Positions 1 through 12,299 of a stretch of DNA of 64,000 bases are shown one piece after another. Positions within the stretch are counted from its first letter, which is position 1. Each line of letters starts with the position of its first letter. The notes beneath the pieces were generated by a model, which was given only the letters and a program-made list of their open reading frames with translations, searched no databases and was not told the origin of the DNA. Origin of the DNA: Brachypterus glaber (taxonomy: Eukaryota > Arthropoda > Insecta > Coleoptera > Kateretidae); assembly GCA_958510825.1 (NCBI GenBank), contig OY294046.1, positions 11,696,847 through 11,760,846 of the forward strand, in the 5' to 3' direction. Both the position numbers and the translations under genes were made by a program.

Positions 1-1
1 T

Positions 2-1208
2 CTCCTAAAATGTCTAAACGACTGGACTCTCTCTCTTGACAAAGGTCTTCCGATCGACGTCATATATTTGGACTTTCATAAGGCCTTTGAAAAAGTCCCG
101 CATAAACGTATGTTACACAAATTAGAACATTTCGGAATTAGAGGTCTTTTGCTTGCCTGGATCGCTCAGTTTTTAACAAACCGCTCTTTCCGAGTTAAAG
201 TTGGCAACTACTTTTCTAGATTTTACTCTGTAGACAGTGGCGTGCCCCAGGGGTCGGTATTAGGCCCCCTATTGTTTATAATATTTACTGCCGTTTTGCC
301 TCGTCTTCTCCACTGCATTAGTTCTTTTTTTGGGGTGACTCAAAATTTTTTGGGAATCCATTTCTAGAGCATCACCTACTTCAACAAGATATCAATCAAT
401 ACCATTCTGAGGTGGAGTGAAACATGGCTTATTCCTTTAAATATCGGTAAATGCGTTGTGCTGCACCTGGGTAAAAACAATCCTCGGATGGACTATGTTT
501 TAGATAATGGTAACCTAACAAAAGTGGAAAAACATACTGATCTTGGAGTTATAGTAACAAGCGACTTAACATGGTCTGAACACATAAACTTAGTGTGTAG
601 TAAATCTAGAAAAACTATATTTCTATTTAAAAAGGCGTTTTGTAGACCCTCTGTTCAAACGGCAGCCTGCTTGTATAAAACTTATATACGCCCTATATTG
701 GAATTCGGATTCTCAGTATGGTACCCTAACTTGGTGCGTGATATTAATTTATTAGAAAATGTTCAACGAAGTGCTACGAGATTACCATACGGAAGAACTC
801 GACCATCGTACGAAAACCGCCTCATTTTATTTGGTCTACCCAGTGTTATGGACAGGTTGGAAAGAGGTTCCATTATAATGACATATATAATACTACATAA
901 TACATTTTCCATTGATCTGCGATCACTTTTTTCATTAAACAACGATGGACGCCTTAGAGGACACAGCCTAAAGCTAAAATATGAAATATACAGGACTGCC
1001 CACAGAAGAACATTTTTAAGTAGCAGAGTATTTACGACTTGGACCTCTTTGCCACGTGATGTTGTGCTTGCGCCAACTATAAACACTTAAAAACCGGTTG
1101 GACAGACTTATTTAATACTTTGTATGCTACATAAATTATTTTTTTAACTTGAGTTAAATAGGTTTTTAACCTCAACTCTTTTTTTTATAATAATAATAAT
1201 AATAATAA
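2..1208 (+). mobile_element. Degenerate non-LTR retrotransposon (LINE), 3' part, reverse transcriptase remnant
   Basis: The plus-strand reading frame from base 2 contains reverse-transcriptase motifs typical of I/Jockey/CR1-like LINEs: YLDFHKAFEKVPH, then SGVPQGSVLGPLLF. The frame is lost near 285-335, where the catalytic FADD box is expected and absent. It shifts again near 395, then runs open from about 400 to 1090 with the usual C-terminal region (WSEHI, YIRPILEFGFSVWYP, LENVQRSATR). A further frame loss occurs just before 1090. The copy ends in a TAA-rich tail around 1187-1208. The 5' part lies off the left edge. I see an inactive, truncated copy. The clade assignment is inference from motif style. 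Confidence 0.85.
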
Positions 1209-1306
1209 GAATGCGATACCGTTATTGGCTTACAAGATACATGGCGGCACCTCAAGCCAATCACGGCATCGCATTCTTATGTATTACGTTCTTATGCGAG
1301 ACTTTT
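1206..1306. mobile_element. MITE copy, 'GCCGTGATTGGCTT' hairpin family, abutting the LINE tail
   Basis: Two inverted arms (AATGCGATACCGTTATTGGC and the near-complement around AAGCCAATCACGGCATCGC) flank ACATGGCGGCAC. Fuller copies occur at 11757, 22644, 40948 and 60838. This copy lacks the left terminal repeat and begins at the LINE's TAA tail. Confidence 0.7.
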
Positions 1307-1420
1307 TGAATATTCCGGTAAGTTAATATCCAGATATTTTACAATGCTTAGTACAATTGTACAAATCTAAATTATTTTTTAGCGATATGTTGAAAAATCA
1401 TACTTCTATAAAACATTTAT

Positions 1421-1683
1421 AGACTGAAAAAAGGATCCGGTTGGGGCAACCAGATCAATGGTTAAATACGGAGCAAATATTTTTCTGGTTGCTGCAACCA
1501 AAAGTCTGGTAAGGGCAACGGCACAACTTGTTGTGGTTACCAGAAACAAAACTTGGATTTTAAGGATCTGGTGAGCCCAACAGTTTGTCTTTTTGCTTTT
1601 ACCAGGTATATGGTTGCAGCAACCAGAAAAATAGTGGCCTCTATTGATTTGGTTTCCCCAACCAGATCTTTTTTCAATGTATG
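1421..1683. mobile_element. Foldback MITE with ~70-bp inverted arms
   Basis: The left arm (GGTTGGGGCAACCAGATCAA near 1439) pairs with the right arm ending in TTTCCCCAACCAGATC at about 1673. The inner ends share TTTTTCTGGTTGCTGCAACC and its complement. No coding capacity is seen. The CTGGTTG/CAACCAG motif also repeats inside. Confidence 0.6.
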
Positions 1684-3206
1684 ATTTTTTCTAACATGGT
1701 AAATTGTGACCTTTTTAGACATTGACCATTCGTTAGTCGCAATATAAATACTAACAATTTTAGTCGCAATGTATCATAGATAAAAGTACCTACATGTTTT
1801 AAATTTTTTTTTTTATATAAATTTTTTTAATTACATACTGTAAGGACCTCTTGTTAATGCAATAGGAATATTAAGGAATTAGTTTTATACGTATATGAAA
1901 GGTTTTAATATCAAACTTTTTTTTTTTTGAATATTTTTTAAAAATTAATGGTATGGGAGCAGATTTGGATATAAAATTTGGTTTGGGTGATTTGGAGGGA
2001 TGTAAGAGGGCTGCAGGATTGAAGGAAGAAATTTTTTGGAGATTTTTTTTATAATAGAAAAAGTATCTCTAAATAGTGAAGAGTATCTATTCAAAATTCG
2101 TTGTAGTCACATCAGTCCAATATCGTGTAAAATATAGAAGTAATATTTAGCTTAATTTCATCTAACCTAAAACAAAAAAACAAAATTGTATGTGTTTTGT
2201 ATGTAAAATATAAAAAAAACATCACCAAACAATCACAATAACAATGTATCTCAGAGTTTAGCGAGCGCCAAGCTTACGACACACAACAAACCTTGCTTTA
2301 ATTAACACTGAAACTTGATGGGTAATGATGTAGACGAATACCTAAAGGGGGAGAACGTATGCAAGGAAACATAGTAATGGCGATAAATTTTATATTTTAG
2401 GTGTATCTAATAGATATTGCGACTAACGAAGGGTTAAACTCCTAATTCCTAAAAAATTTACCTACTCATAAACTTGAATTAATAAATTAAAAGTGAAGTT
2501 AAACATGGTTTAAACTAAACTTTACTAAATTAACACATAAACTAAAGGTTGGTTTACCCAAGAATTAACACTAAACTAACTAACAATTTGCCCAATAAAA
2601 TGTCAGATTGATTTGTAACTTTTCATTTCATTCGTTAAATTTTTAGTACGTTTAGTGTTAATCATAAACATGTTTTTAAAGGATTATAAACATGTTTTTA
2701 AAGGTTGATTTACCTATGGGTTTACCCAATAATTGGTTTACTCAATACACAAATAAATTATTAAACTAAGGTGGAGGAAAATTAATCTAAATCCGAATTT
2801 CATCTGATATCATGTGATGTGTACTAACGAATGGTGACATTTAAAAAACATTTTTCATGGTGTATGTTATTTTTGTGGTGACATTTTTAAATAAGTTTTT
2901 ATGGTGTTCGTTATTTCTATCTCACATTTAACGTGGTGAAGCAACATTATACCTTCATCAAATCATGTGACGTGTGTACTAATTGGTGATGTTTAAACTA
3001 TAGTAAAAGGGACATTTTCTAATCCATGGTGTACGTTATTAATGTATCATATGTAACAATATAAAAACAATATAGTGCAATTATGTTACTAATAATACAA
3101 CGTAGACCTCATCATTATCAAGGCACACCTCTCACTCGAGGAACAATGCTAGATAATTATCGATGTATACGCCGTCGTAAAGGTATGTACAAAGACATTC
3201 TGCATT
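1684..3206. other. AT-rich non-coding stretch
   Basis: No gene, RNA or clear element recognised. It holds homopolymer A/T runs and short diffuse repeats, for example ATAAACATGTTTTTAAAGG twice at about 2665-2702. Confidence 0.5.
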
Positions 3207-3210
3207 GCTA

Positions 3211-3737
3211 TAAAGGTGCCTTTTCACGGAGCAATTTATACGCAAGTTTGGTGCTATACAAGTTTGCTGCCAGATATAGCATGAGGACAATTACACATTC
3301 ATTTGCATTTTCACGGAGCAAGTTATACGCAAATTTGACGCTATATATTGCAAATTAAACAATGCTGCCAACCAGACAATTTTGACGTGTCTCTGCATTT
3401 GTTGACAAAAACATAACCTAGCATTTGCTTTTTTAAGGAAACTTTTTAGTTAGACAGACCGGCCTATTATTACTAATAATAATTATTAACATGTCCAGTT
3501 GCTACTATATTAGTAAAAAGAAATCGATTTAGTAACTTTTTTCCAGGTTGGTACCACGAAAATAACTATAAATCTTGCATGAAAATCGTCAAAAAATAGA
3601 ACTTGTTCTAATAATTTGATGGCTCGAAAATAGCATCAAATTTGCCTGAAGCCATGCGCAGTGACTGAATCATTCTTGCAACAAAATTGCATAGCACCAA
3701 ACTTGCGTACAAATTGCTCCGTGAAAAGGCGCCTTAA
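3211..3737. mobile_element. Inverted-repeat element with TTTTCACGGAGCAA termini
   Basis: The left end (AAGGTGCCTTTTCACGGAGC) and right end (GCTCCGTGAAAAGGCGCCTT) form about 50-bp inverted repeats that continue into the GCAAGTTTGGTGCTAT block. The short open frames inside (3083-3358 and 3661-3891) are by-products of the repeat. Confidence 0.65.
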
Positions 3738-3900
3738 GAATTTGTATTTGCATTTTAATTTCGTAGCAAAAATAATATACATTACTCGAGAAGAAAGTGT
3801 CTTTCAGGCTCGTGTGTATAACTTTCGCACTCGGCTTACCTACGCCTCAACTTTTCTCTCTTGTGATTTTGAAGTTTTTGTTTACATGTAACAGCTTATA

Positions 3901-4776
3901 CAGGGTGTCCCAGCTAAAATAGATCAATCGTTTTTTGGCGTTATTATTAGAGCTATCGGAATAAAATTTATGTCCGTCAAAACAAGCTATAGTGGTGAAC
4001 AAACAAAAGTTATCTACTAGTTTCTGTTTTTGAGATATAGCTTATTTGACACCATTTTTATATGCAATTTAAATTTAAATACTAAAACTGAAAAAAATAT
4101 TTATATTTATACATTGATCAAATAACGTTTTATAATTTCAATTGGAATAATCCTAATTTATTTTATTTTGTTAAAATGACAATAATTTGTTTGTTAGCGT
4201 ATGTGATTAAGGGTTTCAAATACCCAAAATATTTCCTAGATGAAACTACTGTATTTTTTTACACTTTAATCTGAATTAAGTTCAATTAAGCCTATTTTGT
4301 TACAACTTATGGTACTTTTACGTTAGCCGTACGTTATAATTTTTTAATGTTTAAATCCTAACTCAAGTTAAAGTTTATTAAATTTTGAAAATTTATATGA
4401 CATTTATCCAGATATTAATAATTTTGATATTCAATTCGTGAAACCCTTAACTGCAATAAAAATAAGTGAAATTCATGATAAAATATTTTTATTAAAAAAA
4501 ATCAGTTTTTAACGAAATTAGTTACAAAATAATTTTATAATAATAGGAATTGTTTAGCAAATGTAAATAAATTAAACAATAGTTTAATATTATAATCATT
4601 TTTTAAAATTATTATTTAAAGCAACAGTTAAAAAAAATATATATCTTAGAAATAAAAGCCAGTAGAAAACTTTTATTTATGCAGAAATATGGTTTTTTGG
4701 GTGACATAAATTTTATTCCGATAGCTTTAATAATAACGTCAAAAACCGATTGATCGGTCTTAGCTGGGACACCCTG
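3901..4776. mobile_element. TA-flanked inverted-repeat element (Tc1/mariner-like ends), 876 bp
   Basis: It begins CAGGGTGTCCCAGCTAAAAT and ends with the matching inverted repeat (GCTGGGACACCCTG), with about 80-bp arms and TA on each side. There is no transposase frame, so it is a non-autonomous copy. Confidence 0.75.
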
Positions 4777-5025
4777 TATAAGGGCTTATATCATTATGTG
4801 TTGCTTAATGTTTTTGCTTATTATCATGCATGTTTTATTTTAGTTTTTAGTTGCTAGTCGGTTTTTTAATGCACGGTTAAAAATTGTAACGCGTTCACTG
4901 CCACTGGTCTTAAAAGGTCAGCGCAAGACTTCCGCAAGTGGTATTTCACAGGTTTGTAACTTTTTTAAAACTTGTATAGTATCTATCAGATAAAAACCAT
5001 GAAATTTCAGGGAATGCTCGTTATA

Positions 5026-5809
5026 CACGGTGTTTGCAGTCCTTTGGTACATAATAAAGGGGGTGATTCTACATCACAAAACATGAAAAACCAATAAAGG
5101 AACATATGTCCGGAAATAAGCCCTAGGGGAGCCCTTTAAAGATAAAGGGGGTAATTCTACATCACAAAACATGAAAAACCAATAAAGGACCATATGTCCG
5201 GAAATAATCCCTAGGGGAGCCCTTTAAAGATGGACGTATTGAATGGGGAACAAAAAATTCTTGTTTTAAAACTAAGCAAAAAAGTATTCTTCACCTAAAT
5301 ATAATATTAAATGAGTAATAAATAGCCTTTCAAAAAGTAAGATTTTTGGTGGCACAAAATCTTCCTTCCTCTCGAGCTTCTTCTTAATTGCATTTTTGTT
5401 TTAACGGTTGCTCCTACAGTGTTACATTATATGAGATTTTTTATGTATTTTTACCCAAGGAATCTATATTTTTTACAAAAAATCCAAAAAAATACACATA
5501 AAAAAGTTGGGGCAAAAATGTGTTAAGCCTAATACATTTTTCCGTCTAGGGATGCCTCAGGATAAATGCAAAAATATATTTTAACAAAAACTAGTTGCCC
5601 TTATTAATACTAGTATACATGCAAAACCTCGTCACTCTAGCTCAAAGGGTACCAGAGTTATTAATTAAAAAGCATATTTTAGTACAATTTTAAAGGGTTG
5701 TAACTCTCTTAGGGTTTGTTTTTTGACCTATTTTTCTATGCTTGTTTTTCATGTTTTGTGATGTAGAATCACCCCCTTTATTAAGTACCAAAGGATTTCA
5801 AACACCGTG
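5026..5809. mobile_element. TA-flanked inverted-repeat element with an 88-bp internal tandem duplication
   Basis: The ends CACGGTGTTTG... and ...CAAACACCGTG are inverted and flanked by TA. Inside, the block TAAAGGGGGTGATTCTACAT through GAGCCCTTTAAAGA at 5055 repeats at 5143 with an 88-bp period and few changes. The subterminal CCGGAAATAAGCCCTAGGGG block is shared with elements at 17529, 29936, 42779 and 48162. Confidence 0.7.
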
Positions 5810-5877
5810 TATGAAATTTCAAAACTCTTAGTTTTTTCCTTTATAATTAAAATCATCTCTAAATTTTACTACAGTCC

Positions 5878-6019
5878 TCGCCTATTCTTGACTTTCGGGG
5901 AGTAAACGACTGATAAAACAAGTCTGAGTTTGTGATTGTACTCTATTGGTTTCAAAACTATGTGTCATATTCTAAGCATTGTTCTATCAGTTGTTCTACT
6001 CCCTGAAAGTCAAGAATAG
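5878..6019. mobile_element. Small foldback element
   Basis: CCTATTCTTGACTTTCGGGG at the left pairs with CTCCCTGAAAGTCAAGAATA at the right; arms are about 40 bp around an AT-rich loop. Confidence 0.6.
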
Positions 6020-6196
6020 ATACCCTGGAATTTTGAAGGTACACACAAGTCAACTCATCTACCGATTTACGCCGAAATGTGCAGAAAAATACTTATATTA
6101 CTTATAGTTTAAAAATTTACTTCTAGGTTACAGTTTTTTAATTTAGGTAATTTTCTCTTTTAGTATTGGTCAAGTTTAAATGCTCGAGTAGGTACT

Positions 6197-6233
6197 GATC
6201 AAAATTTGCGTTACGTAATACTTGAACGTTCCC
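6197..6233 (-). mobile_element. End fragment of the GGGAACGTTC MITE family
   Basis: GATCAAAATTTGCGTTACGT through GAACGTTCCC matches the right end of the family seen in full at 6716. Confidence 0.7.
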
Positions 6234-6684
6234 TTTACCAAGATTCCAAAAAATAAATAAATTGGTTTTTGCCCTAAAAACGGTATACATTCAATTTCAC
6301 AGCAGTACATCGTAAACGTAGCAATAACGAAGTATACTATACCATTTTTTTCTTGCAGGTTAATAATAAACTATTTTTGTTTTATACTTTGTAATTTTTC
6401 GTATTTGATTTGGCAATTTACTTTCAATTCGGCATTTAGGCTTTAAGGCGAAGTGTACCGGTCTCCTGTCAAGTGTAGGGTGAAAAAGCGGCAGTTTCGT
6501 GGTTGGCACCCACAAAAGTAAAATCCTGCGCACGCGTATGTACTGTGAATAATATATAATGGAATAGCATTACATATCTTCACGGCTTGTTTTAATCTGC
6601 AAACACGGCACAACTCAAAATAATGCGTTTTTGAATTTTCGTTTGGACTTATGCCATAAATTATTGTGTAATTTGTTAGGCATC

Positions 6685-6711
6685 AATAAAGATTGATTGA
6701 TTGATTGATTG
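6685..6711 (+). repeat. (TTGA)n tail, probable 3' end of a retroelement fragment
   Basis: CATCAATAAAGATTGATTGA... is a simple tandem TTGA array after a short AT-rich unit, the usual look of a SINE or RTE-type LINE 3' tail. The unit upstream (about 6460-6684) also contains a motif (CATTACATATCTTCACGGCT) that recurs in inverted or diverged form near 7590 and 20430. The element's class is uncertain. Confidence 0.4.
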
Positions 6712-6715
6712 CAAG

Positions 6716-6857
6716 GGGAACGTTCAAGTATTACGTAACGCAAATTTTGATCATTTTGGACCCCTCTGTAACGCTATTTTCCTATACCATTGACATGGGC
6801 GTAACACTCTAAAATTACCCTCCTTCTAGGAGCGTTACGTAATACTTGAACGTTCCC
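6716..6857. mobile_element. GGGAACGTTC MITE, short form, with AAG/AAG target duplication
   Basis: TIRs GGGAACGTTCAAGTATTACG... and the complement form a 142-bp element. It is flanked by AAG on both sides (6713-6715, 6858-6860), consistent with a 3-bp target duplication. Confidence 0.8.
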
Positions 6858-7716
6858 AAGGGTGCGATATGTCGTTACTCTTTTGGCGTAAAGAAGAAAT
6901 TCGTTAACATTCCTGTTGAAATATTTAACATACTGTGAAATAAATTGCAAGTCGCGTAGTTATGCCAGACACATTTTATTTTAATATGGCTTAATTGAAT
7001 AAGAGCAGTGAGGTCATGAATACCCACATTACCATTTTATGAGCCCCGTTTAAACGATGTAAACATTTTATATTTCACTTTTTAGGGTTCCGTAGAGCCT
7101 GCACTGCCTGTCTGTCCGCAGAAATAGTCTTAGGTCAATTATATTCACCTGAAAGTAAAGTTCCGGTGAAGTTAACAGTATTAACCTTACAGATAGGATA
7201 AATTGCGAATGCTTCAATGTCATTGGTGGTTACTATGCGACCGAGGTAGACTACCTACTAGGTAAAACTTAAAGGTGAATATATTGGCCATTATGCTAGT
7301 AAACTTTAAACGCCTTTTGAATAATTTTTGCACCTAATATTTAAATGGTGTTTTAAATCCATTGATATTTTAATTAAAGAATACGCCTATGGTGGGCAAA
7401 AAAAACTGAAAAAAAAGGAGGGTCCCGCCATCTATTCAATCCAATCAACTTTACAAAGTAAAGAGCGCTCTCGAGCAGTTCAAAGAAATTATATCTTGAA
7501 AAGGACATATTTTTCAAAGAAAGAACGCACTACATCATCTAGATACTGTGAAGAGTATACTACGGAATGCAAAGCGTTACATATCTTTACGGCTTGTTTA
7601 TTCACTACACTTGTAATAATTTATTACTAATAAATTATGAAATTATCTTTATCTTTTAGATAAAGTTTAAAAAAAAACATATAGTATGAACAATGTTGAC
7701 TTCATAAACACTGCAT

Positions 7717-7765
7717 GCTGAAAGGTCCTATCTGTGTTAAACCTTTGTAGATAGGACCTTTCAGC
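7717..7765. repeat. Perfect 17-bp inverted repeat (hairpin)
   Basis: GCTGAAAGGTCCTATCT at 7717-7733 is perfectly complemented at 7749-7765 around a 15-bp loop. I do not recognise it. It could be the core of a small foldback element. Confidence 0.6.
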
Positions 7766-7951
7766 TTAGCTCGGCAGAACAGTAGTCGGCGTAAACTCAG
7801 TTATGGCTCATCAACGTTGAAAATAAATACAGAAACATAGGCTTACGGAATAATTTTGCTGAATTATGAGGGAAATTTTCATAAATTTCACTAAATCGAG
7901 ACATTTGACGACTAATTTGTTACACACAACAATATTGACTATACATATAAA

Positions 7952-7953
<2 letters not shown>

Positions 7954-8009
<56 letters not shown>
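7954..8009. repeat. (TA)n microsatellite
   Basis: About 28 TA units. The IYIYIY run in the overlapping open frame is an artefact of this array. Confidence 0.95.
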
Positions 8010-8014
<5 letters not shown>

Positions 8015-9218
8015 TTTTTTAAAGAAAAAACCGACATTCGATTTTTATCTTTCAAGAATACAAGTTTTTATTTTTTATTTATCGATAACTTTTTTTCCCA
8101 CCTTACTTGTTTAAATGGAATCATAAAAAAAATCAAGATAAAAAGAAATAAAAATGTAAACATTTAAAACCTCGCGTCAACGCGGCGCCTATGCGAGTAC
8201 TGGAAATTCGCCGGGTACTGTTCATAAATACGTAAATAAAATTACACTTATATGAGCGTAGCATAAATTTAGCCCTACAGGCATGGAAAAAATTTAACGA
8301 CTGAAAAAAATGTGATGACTACAAAAATTTGGGTAGAAAGTTGGTCCTCACCCAAAAAGCTTTACCCCTGGGCAGAAATTTTAATGACTAAAAAAAAGGT
8401 CTTCCTCTAAAAAAAATTAAAATATACCAGATTTCACTTTTCAATAGACAATTTCCCAACTTTTTTGTATATTCCGGATTTCCCCCTTTCGGTTCGTCCC
8501 TGGTTGCAAAATACACCTATTTTTGTTGCTTGTGTAAAAGCTAGGGAGGCTAATTGGGGTTAGGGGTGACCATTCGGCCAACTTTTTGAAACTTACGATG
8601 CCAACTCAGATGCCAAAGGCGCCAAATTTGTTCCACCCGGCCCTGTAGGTACTCATGAGTACCGTATATAAACAAAGTTTAACTGTTCCCATTGTTTAAT
8701 GATACCACTTTATAACATTCATTAGATACCATAACTACTAAAAAACAAATAAAAATAATCTACAATTTATCCAAACAGAAATAATCCATTATTCGTTTAA
8801 TATGTATTCTGTGTAAGTACTCTTACACAATGTGACACCTATCTACAGCCAGAAAAGGAAGTAAATAATTTCCAATGTATTTGTGTTAAATACTGAGTGT
8901 CCGAGTAATACTTGTACAGATAGGCGTATTTAGGTGCTCGCTGCAGTCCCTCTAAAACATAAAGCTACGGCTTCCTCCAAAAGTCGCAGTCGGTGACGAC
9001 TGCGACCGGGTAGCCGCGACCAGGTCGTTACGACCCTACCTGTTTTCCTCGGTCTCGCCAGTCGCCATTCTGTTAGCTGGCCATTTTATAAACAGCTGTT
9101 TTTCTTCTTTGCGAGTTTATGCCTTTCAGTCGGTATGAATATCTCTAAAAAATCGGTTCTTTTAATGTTTTTGAATTATCAAGCGGAAAAAGAGAATCTC
9201 CTCCTCTTATTAACAATA
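8010..9218. other. Non-coding stretch without recognised gene
   Basis: Nothing clearly functional seen. The segment at 8930-9110 is richer in GC than its surroundings, with CG-containing words such as CGGTGACGACTGCGACCGGG, but has no open frame or repeat partner that I can see here. Confidence 0.4.
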
Positions 9219-9362
9219 GGGAACGTTCAAGTATTACGTAACGCTCCTAGGGGGGTGTGGGTCATTTTGGAGTGTTACGCCCATGTTAATGGCATAGGAA
9301 AATAGCGTTACCGGGGGGGATGGGGGTCCAAAATGATCTAAATCTGCGTTACGTAATATTTC
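9219..9362. mobile_element. GGGAACGTTC MITE, right tip decayed
   Basis: Intact left TIR, then the internal GTTACGCCCATGTTAATGGC found in other short copies. The right TIR ends at GCGTTACGTAATATTTC, so the GAACGTTCCC tip is lost. Confidence 0.75.
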
Positions 9363-9871
9363 AAAAAAAAATTCCTTTTTCGTAAAACGAAAAAAAATAA
9401 AAACAAATGTTTTTGAAAAAAGTTGTTTTTACCCCATTTAACCCCCTTACCCCAATCCGATTTTTACCAAAAACAATCCCAGCCTAGAACTTTGGATAAT
9501 TAACCTATGGTCCAAATTTGAAGTCTTAACCCGAAGCGTCCTTGAGTTATCGTGGTCACAAATTTCCCGGACATACAGACCGACAGACAGAATTTTTTTT
9601 TACGGAAATCATATTTTTTGGATATAAAACGTCCGGAAAAAGCAATAAAAAATGTTCGAAATTATTGCACACAGCGTTCACTAAATCCTCTAAACAAACA
9701 AAAAATAGATATGGAAAACCATGGGCAATAACCGGTTTTCGGTTAACGGGTTGCGGAAATTACCGCAGACCGGTTTTTGGTTAAAACACGGAAGCAATAT
9801 CCGCTTAAAAACCGGTTTAAACCTTAAAGCAAAATGTCCTTTCAATTTCTTTACTTTTTGTAAAAAAAAAA

Positions 9872-9982
9872 ATGTTACGTAACAAATGGGTGGGAGGTCT
9901 TGAAAATCTTACGCCGCGTTACATGGGGGAGTGGGGGTCAAAAATGGCCAATTTTTGCGTTACGTAATACTTGAACGTTCCC
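9872..9982. mobile_element. GGGAACGTTC MITE, left tip decayed
   Basis: Right TIR TTGCGTTACGTAATACTTGA then ACGTTCCC is intact. The left side begins only at GTTACGTAAC. Same family as the copy at 9219. Confidence 0.7.
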
Positions 9983-11181
9983 TGTACAGAAAATTGTCCA
10001 AATGGACTGCCGCCTATTTAGATTAGATAAAGAGAGAAGTTATACAGACAGAGATAAAACTATAATTATTATCGTTTTGAAATAAAATTATGCATATTTT
10101 AGGTAAAACTAACACTTTAGATTATGTTTTAAATTACATGAAGATAAGATATTTGTTTTTTTTTAATACAAAGCAATTTTTTTAAATTTTTATAACACAG
10201 CTATGTGTACAATAGGTCTAAAGTTTCATAGGCAACTTATGACCTACTCCTTAATTTGACAGTAATTGATAATACCCCGTTGTGTGTGAAGATTTTTTAC
10301 TTGTTTTTGTGTTTAATATTGTTTAATAATTTTTCATATTAGGCACATTTTTTGTTGCACTGTGATAAAATCCAAATATAATATTTTTAGGGAATTTTCT
10401 TTTTGGGTTGGTATTGAAGACCTAAATTTATGTTGCCTAACGTATTGGACTGCTGTCCATTATCTAAAGATGCCGATGAACTTAAAATTTGGTGAACTAC
10501 CTACCATATGGTCGAAATTGAAATACCTACACGTTGTTCAAATATAAAATTTAAAATTCCATTTTGTATGTAAATAATGTGGGACTCCATTCATAATCGT
10601 ATTTGGGCAACTGCATTTCGAAAGATACACCAAATTATTGTAAATGCTTAGCATTCCATAGTATACTTGATTGTTAACGATGCCAACGTAATATTAATAT
10701 AACGATAACTCCAAGCAACAAAGCCGGAACTAATATATTTCATTTTTCACGACAGCTAAATTTCTAAAATATTTTTTTTGTTATTTAAACGTGGGTAAAT
10801 GATTGAAGTGGAAAAGGAAGTCATGTGATACATCATTTGAAAGCTTATAAAATTCTCTATTTAACTGTTTAGGTATCTATTGTTTATTTACTGTTTGTTT
10901 CTGATAATATTCAAGTTTAGAATTTCTTACTTAAGTGATTTTAAGTAAACTTTTGCTTAAAGTGGACTGTGGAGAAACCTGAGTAGTACCACCATGTGTG
11001 TCTTTTTTCAAGGCGTTTACCTGAGTATAACTCAAAATGGGTCTAACTTGAGTTACATCCTTGTTGCTTGGGAGTGTCGATAAAGTGTTATTCTAAAATT
11101 GAATAAGGGGCGAAATTTGCAATTTTACTGTAAAATTTAAATTTTGTAATATATTTTAAAATTCCGGTTTCGATAGCAATA
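9983..11181. other. AT-rich non-coding stretch
   Basis: No gene or clear element recognised. Confidence 0.45.
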
Positions 11182-11313
11182 CTGCCCTACTACGCTAGAA
11201 AGCAGTAACTCCATTTGTCGCATAGCAACGTTTTCACGTCAACTCTGATGTAATATTTTGAAAACGCTGCTATGCAACAAATTGAGTTACTGCTTTCTAG
11301 CGTAGTAGGGCAG
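11182..11313. mobile_element. TA-flanked foldback MITE, 132 bp
   Basis: CTGCCCTACTACGCTAGAAA and its exact complement at the right end, plus the inner AGCAGTAACTC/GAGTTACTGCT, make about 31-bp arms. TA flanks both ends (11180-11181, 11314-11315). Confidence 0.8.
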
Positions 11314-11494
11314 TATAGCTCTAGTTACTATAGTATTACTATAGTTTACTGTAAATTACAGGTTATTCTTACGGAAACATTTTTTACAGTGTAATATGAT
11401 AGGTTACGTTTACAGAAACGGATTTAATCAAAATGTCGCTGTAGGCAATACTATAGTAAATTCAACTTCAATATGGAGTATTAATATACACATG

Positions 11495-11612
11495 GGCGGA
11501 TTTAGGGGAGATATATTAGCATAGAAATATCTTCAAAATTATATTTTTGGTGAATGCGATTTTTTTTCCTTATGTTCCCCCCCCCCCTAAAATAAAATAA
11601 ATCCGCCGCTGC
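11495..11612. mobile_element. Short element with GGCGGATTTA ends
   Basis: CATGGGCGGATTTAGGGG at the left and AATAAATCCGCC at the right enclose a C-run. A similar unit in opposite orientation lies at 38179-38311, inside a gene intron. Confidence 0.5.
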
Positions 11613-11756
11613 TTCAACACCCAGTCCTCCAGACTTTTGTATTAACCGCAGAGACCTGCTCATGTCATCCCTGTTTCTTTTAAAAGGTCTAGGTACGGTT
11701 TTAGGGGAGTATTCATGATCTCGTTCAGTTCCAGTGAGTCCTTTTTACTACCGTCT

Positions 11757-11907
11757 TAAGGCCTATCCAGAAGCTTGCATAACAACGTAAAACATAAGAA
11801 TACGGTGCCGTGATTGGCTTACAAGATACATGGCGGCACATCAAGCCAATCACGGCATCGCATTGTTATGTATTACGTTCTTATGCGAGCCTGTGGATAT
11901 GCCCTTA
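11757..11907. mobile_element. MITE, hairpin family, full copy
   Basis: The outer TIR (TAAGGCCTATCCAGAAGCTT at left, complement ending GGATATGCCCTTA at right) encloses the GCCGTGATTGGCTT hairpin. Length about 150 bp. The open frame at 11830-12036 arises from it. Confidence 0.75.
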
Positions 11908-12299
11908 GACCAGCAAAGTACATTTACATATGAAGTGGTAGGGTTCTTCGTCCCCTTTGTCGATTGCTTTATTGCTTTCCCATTTAGAAAATTTTCAAAA
12001 TTTCGGAAAGCATTTTATTCGTGCAAAAATATTTAATTTTTTTTTTTCGTTTTATGACGTTTCATGTCAATTTTAAATCAATTTCTAGCAAAAAAAAAAG
12101 ATTGTCGATCGGTCGGTCGATCGTTCTGTCTGGAAAATCTTGTAAGGACGATAACTTAAGAACGCTTTAAGTTAGAAACTTGAAATTTGGCATACAGTTA
12201 TGTTACCAAAAGTTCTCGTTCGGGATTGTTTTTGGTGAACATTGGGGTGCGGCAAGGGGGGCAAATGTGGAAAAATACATTTGAAAATTACAATTAAGG

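Noticed and set aside
7866..8114. 82-codon open frame
   Set aside because: Its centre is the translated (TA)n microsatellite; no other coding sign.
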